Origin: CAIVAT01 sp037131145
GTDB taxonomy: Bacteria > Bacteroidota > Bacteroidia > Bacteroidales > FEN-979
Assembly: GCA_037131145.1 (NCBI GenBank)
Contig: JBAXRP010000001.1
Span: 7,118 to 71,117, forward strand
Direction: 5' to 3'
Length of the DNA stretch: 64,000 nucleotides
Positions 63,839-64,000 of this stretch are shown piece after piece. The notes below the pieces were generated by a model that worked only from the letters and a program-made list of their open reading frames with translations, made no database searches and was not told the origin of the DNA. Each line of letters begins with the position of its first letter. Position 1 is the stretch's first letter. The position numbers were made by a program, and so were the translations under genes.

Positions 63839-64000
63839 GGGGCAAAAAATTTGAGAATAAAGGGTTATGATATGAACAGTTGATCTCAATAACAGAATTC
63901 ATCATTTACAGGAAAAGACGCTGGAACCAATGGGCAGTTAACGTATTTGGCTGGAGTTTTCGAGAAATACTTTTATCTTTCCGTATGAAAAGCTAAAATT
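63839..64000. other. Upstream region of the giant surface-protein gene
   Basis: The remaining 162 bases hold no recognisable gene or RNA. They should contain the promoter of the leftward surface-protein operon, but I cannot point to a convincing TTG-N19-TAnnTTTG on the minus strand. Confidence 0.4.

Overview
The window is chromosomal DNA from a member of the Bacteroidota, probably class Bacteroidia. I base this on gene content. Several large secreted proteins carry type IX secretion (T9SS) C-terminal sorting domains. There is a GldH-type lipoprotein and the DUF4175 / RsbW-like ATPase / YbeY / MnmG gene cluster. DUF3857-transglutaminase proteins are present, and several promoters match the Bacteroidota form TTG-N19-TAnnTTTG. 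I see no phage, IS element, CRISPR array or plasmid gene.

Layout. 1-5.1 kb: end of mreC, mreD, tRNA-Cys, folB, glnS, tRNA-Gln and gltX. 5.3-12.4 kb: DUF4175 coiled-coil membrane protein, RsbW-like protein, ybeY, mnmG and a SAM methyltransferase; two perfect parS palindromes flank mnmG. 12.5-17.2 kb: a large NtrY-like histidine kinase, gldH, and a riboflavin kinase lacking the usual FAD synthetase half. 17.2-26.6 kb: a respiratory locus read leftwards, with an Fnr-like regulator, a six-haem lipoprotein with a collagen-like stretch, a one-haem lipoprotein, a DUF5777 beta-barrel, a monohaem cytochrome c, then a seven-haem cytochrome, a cytochrome b, a Tat-type ferredoxin, an NrfD-type membrane subunit and an anchored Ig-like protein. 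Perfect FNR-type boxes lie upstream of the regulator and of the first cytochrome gene. 26.7-35.6 kb: asd, a lamin-tail secreted protein, ComF, a SUMF1-like protein, an M13 peptidase, tRNA-Ala, thpR and a DUF6249 membrane protein. 35.7-45.8 kb: a sialidase-like T9SS protein, an ECF sigma factor with a probable anti-sigma protein, lutB, rpiB, an AT-rich repeat-bearing gap, nadA, a YwqK/MORN-repeat protein and an RsuA/RluB-type pseudouridine synthase with a tandem-repeat tail. 45.8-53.9 kb: a receiver-PAS protein, two DUF3857 proteins, dnaG and an AAA ATPase. 53.9-63.8 kb: two very large T9SS proteins with cohesin, dockerin, LamG and beta-helix modules, probably one operon.

How the parts fit. 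Most of the window is housekeeping (translation, tRNA modification, cofactors, replication). The accessory parts are the oxygen- or redox-regulated cytochrome locus, which looks like a quinone-to-periplasm electron transfer chain of unassigned substrate, and the surface protein genes. The parS pair, and possibly the AT-rich block upstream of nadA, suggest the window lies in the origin-proximal part of the chromosome.
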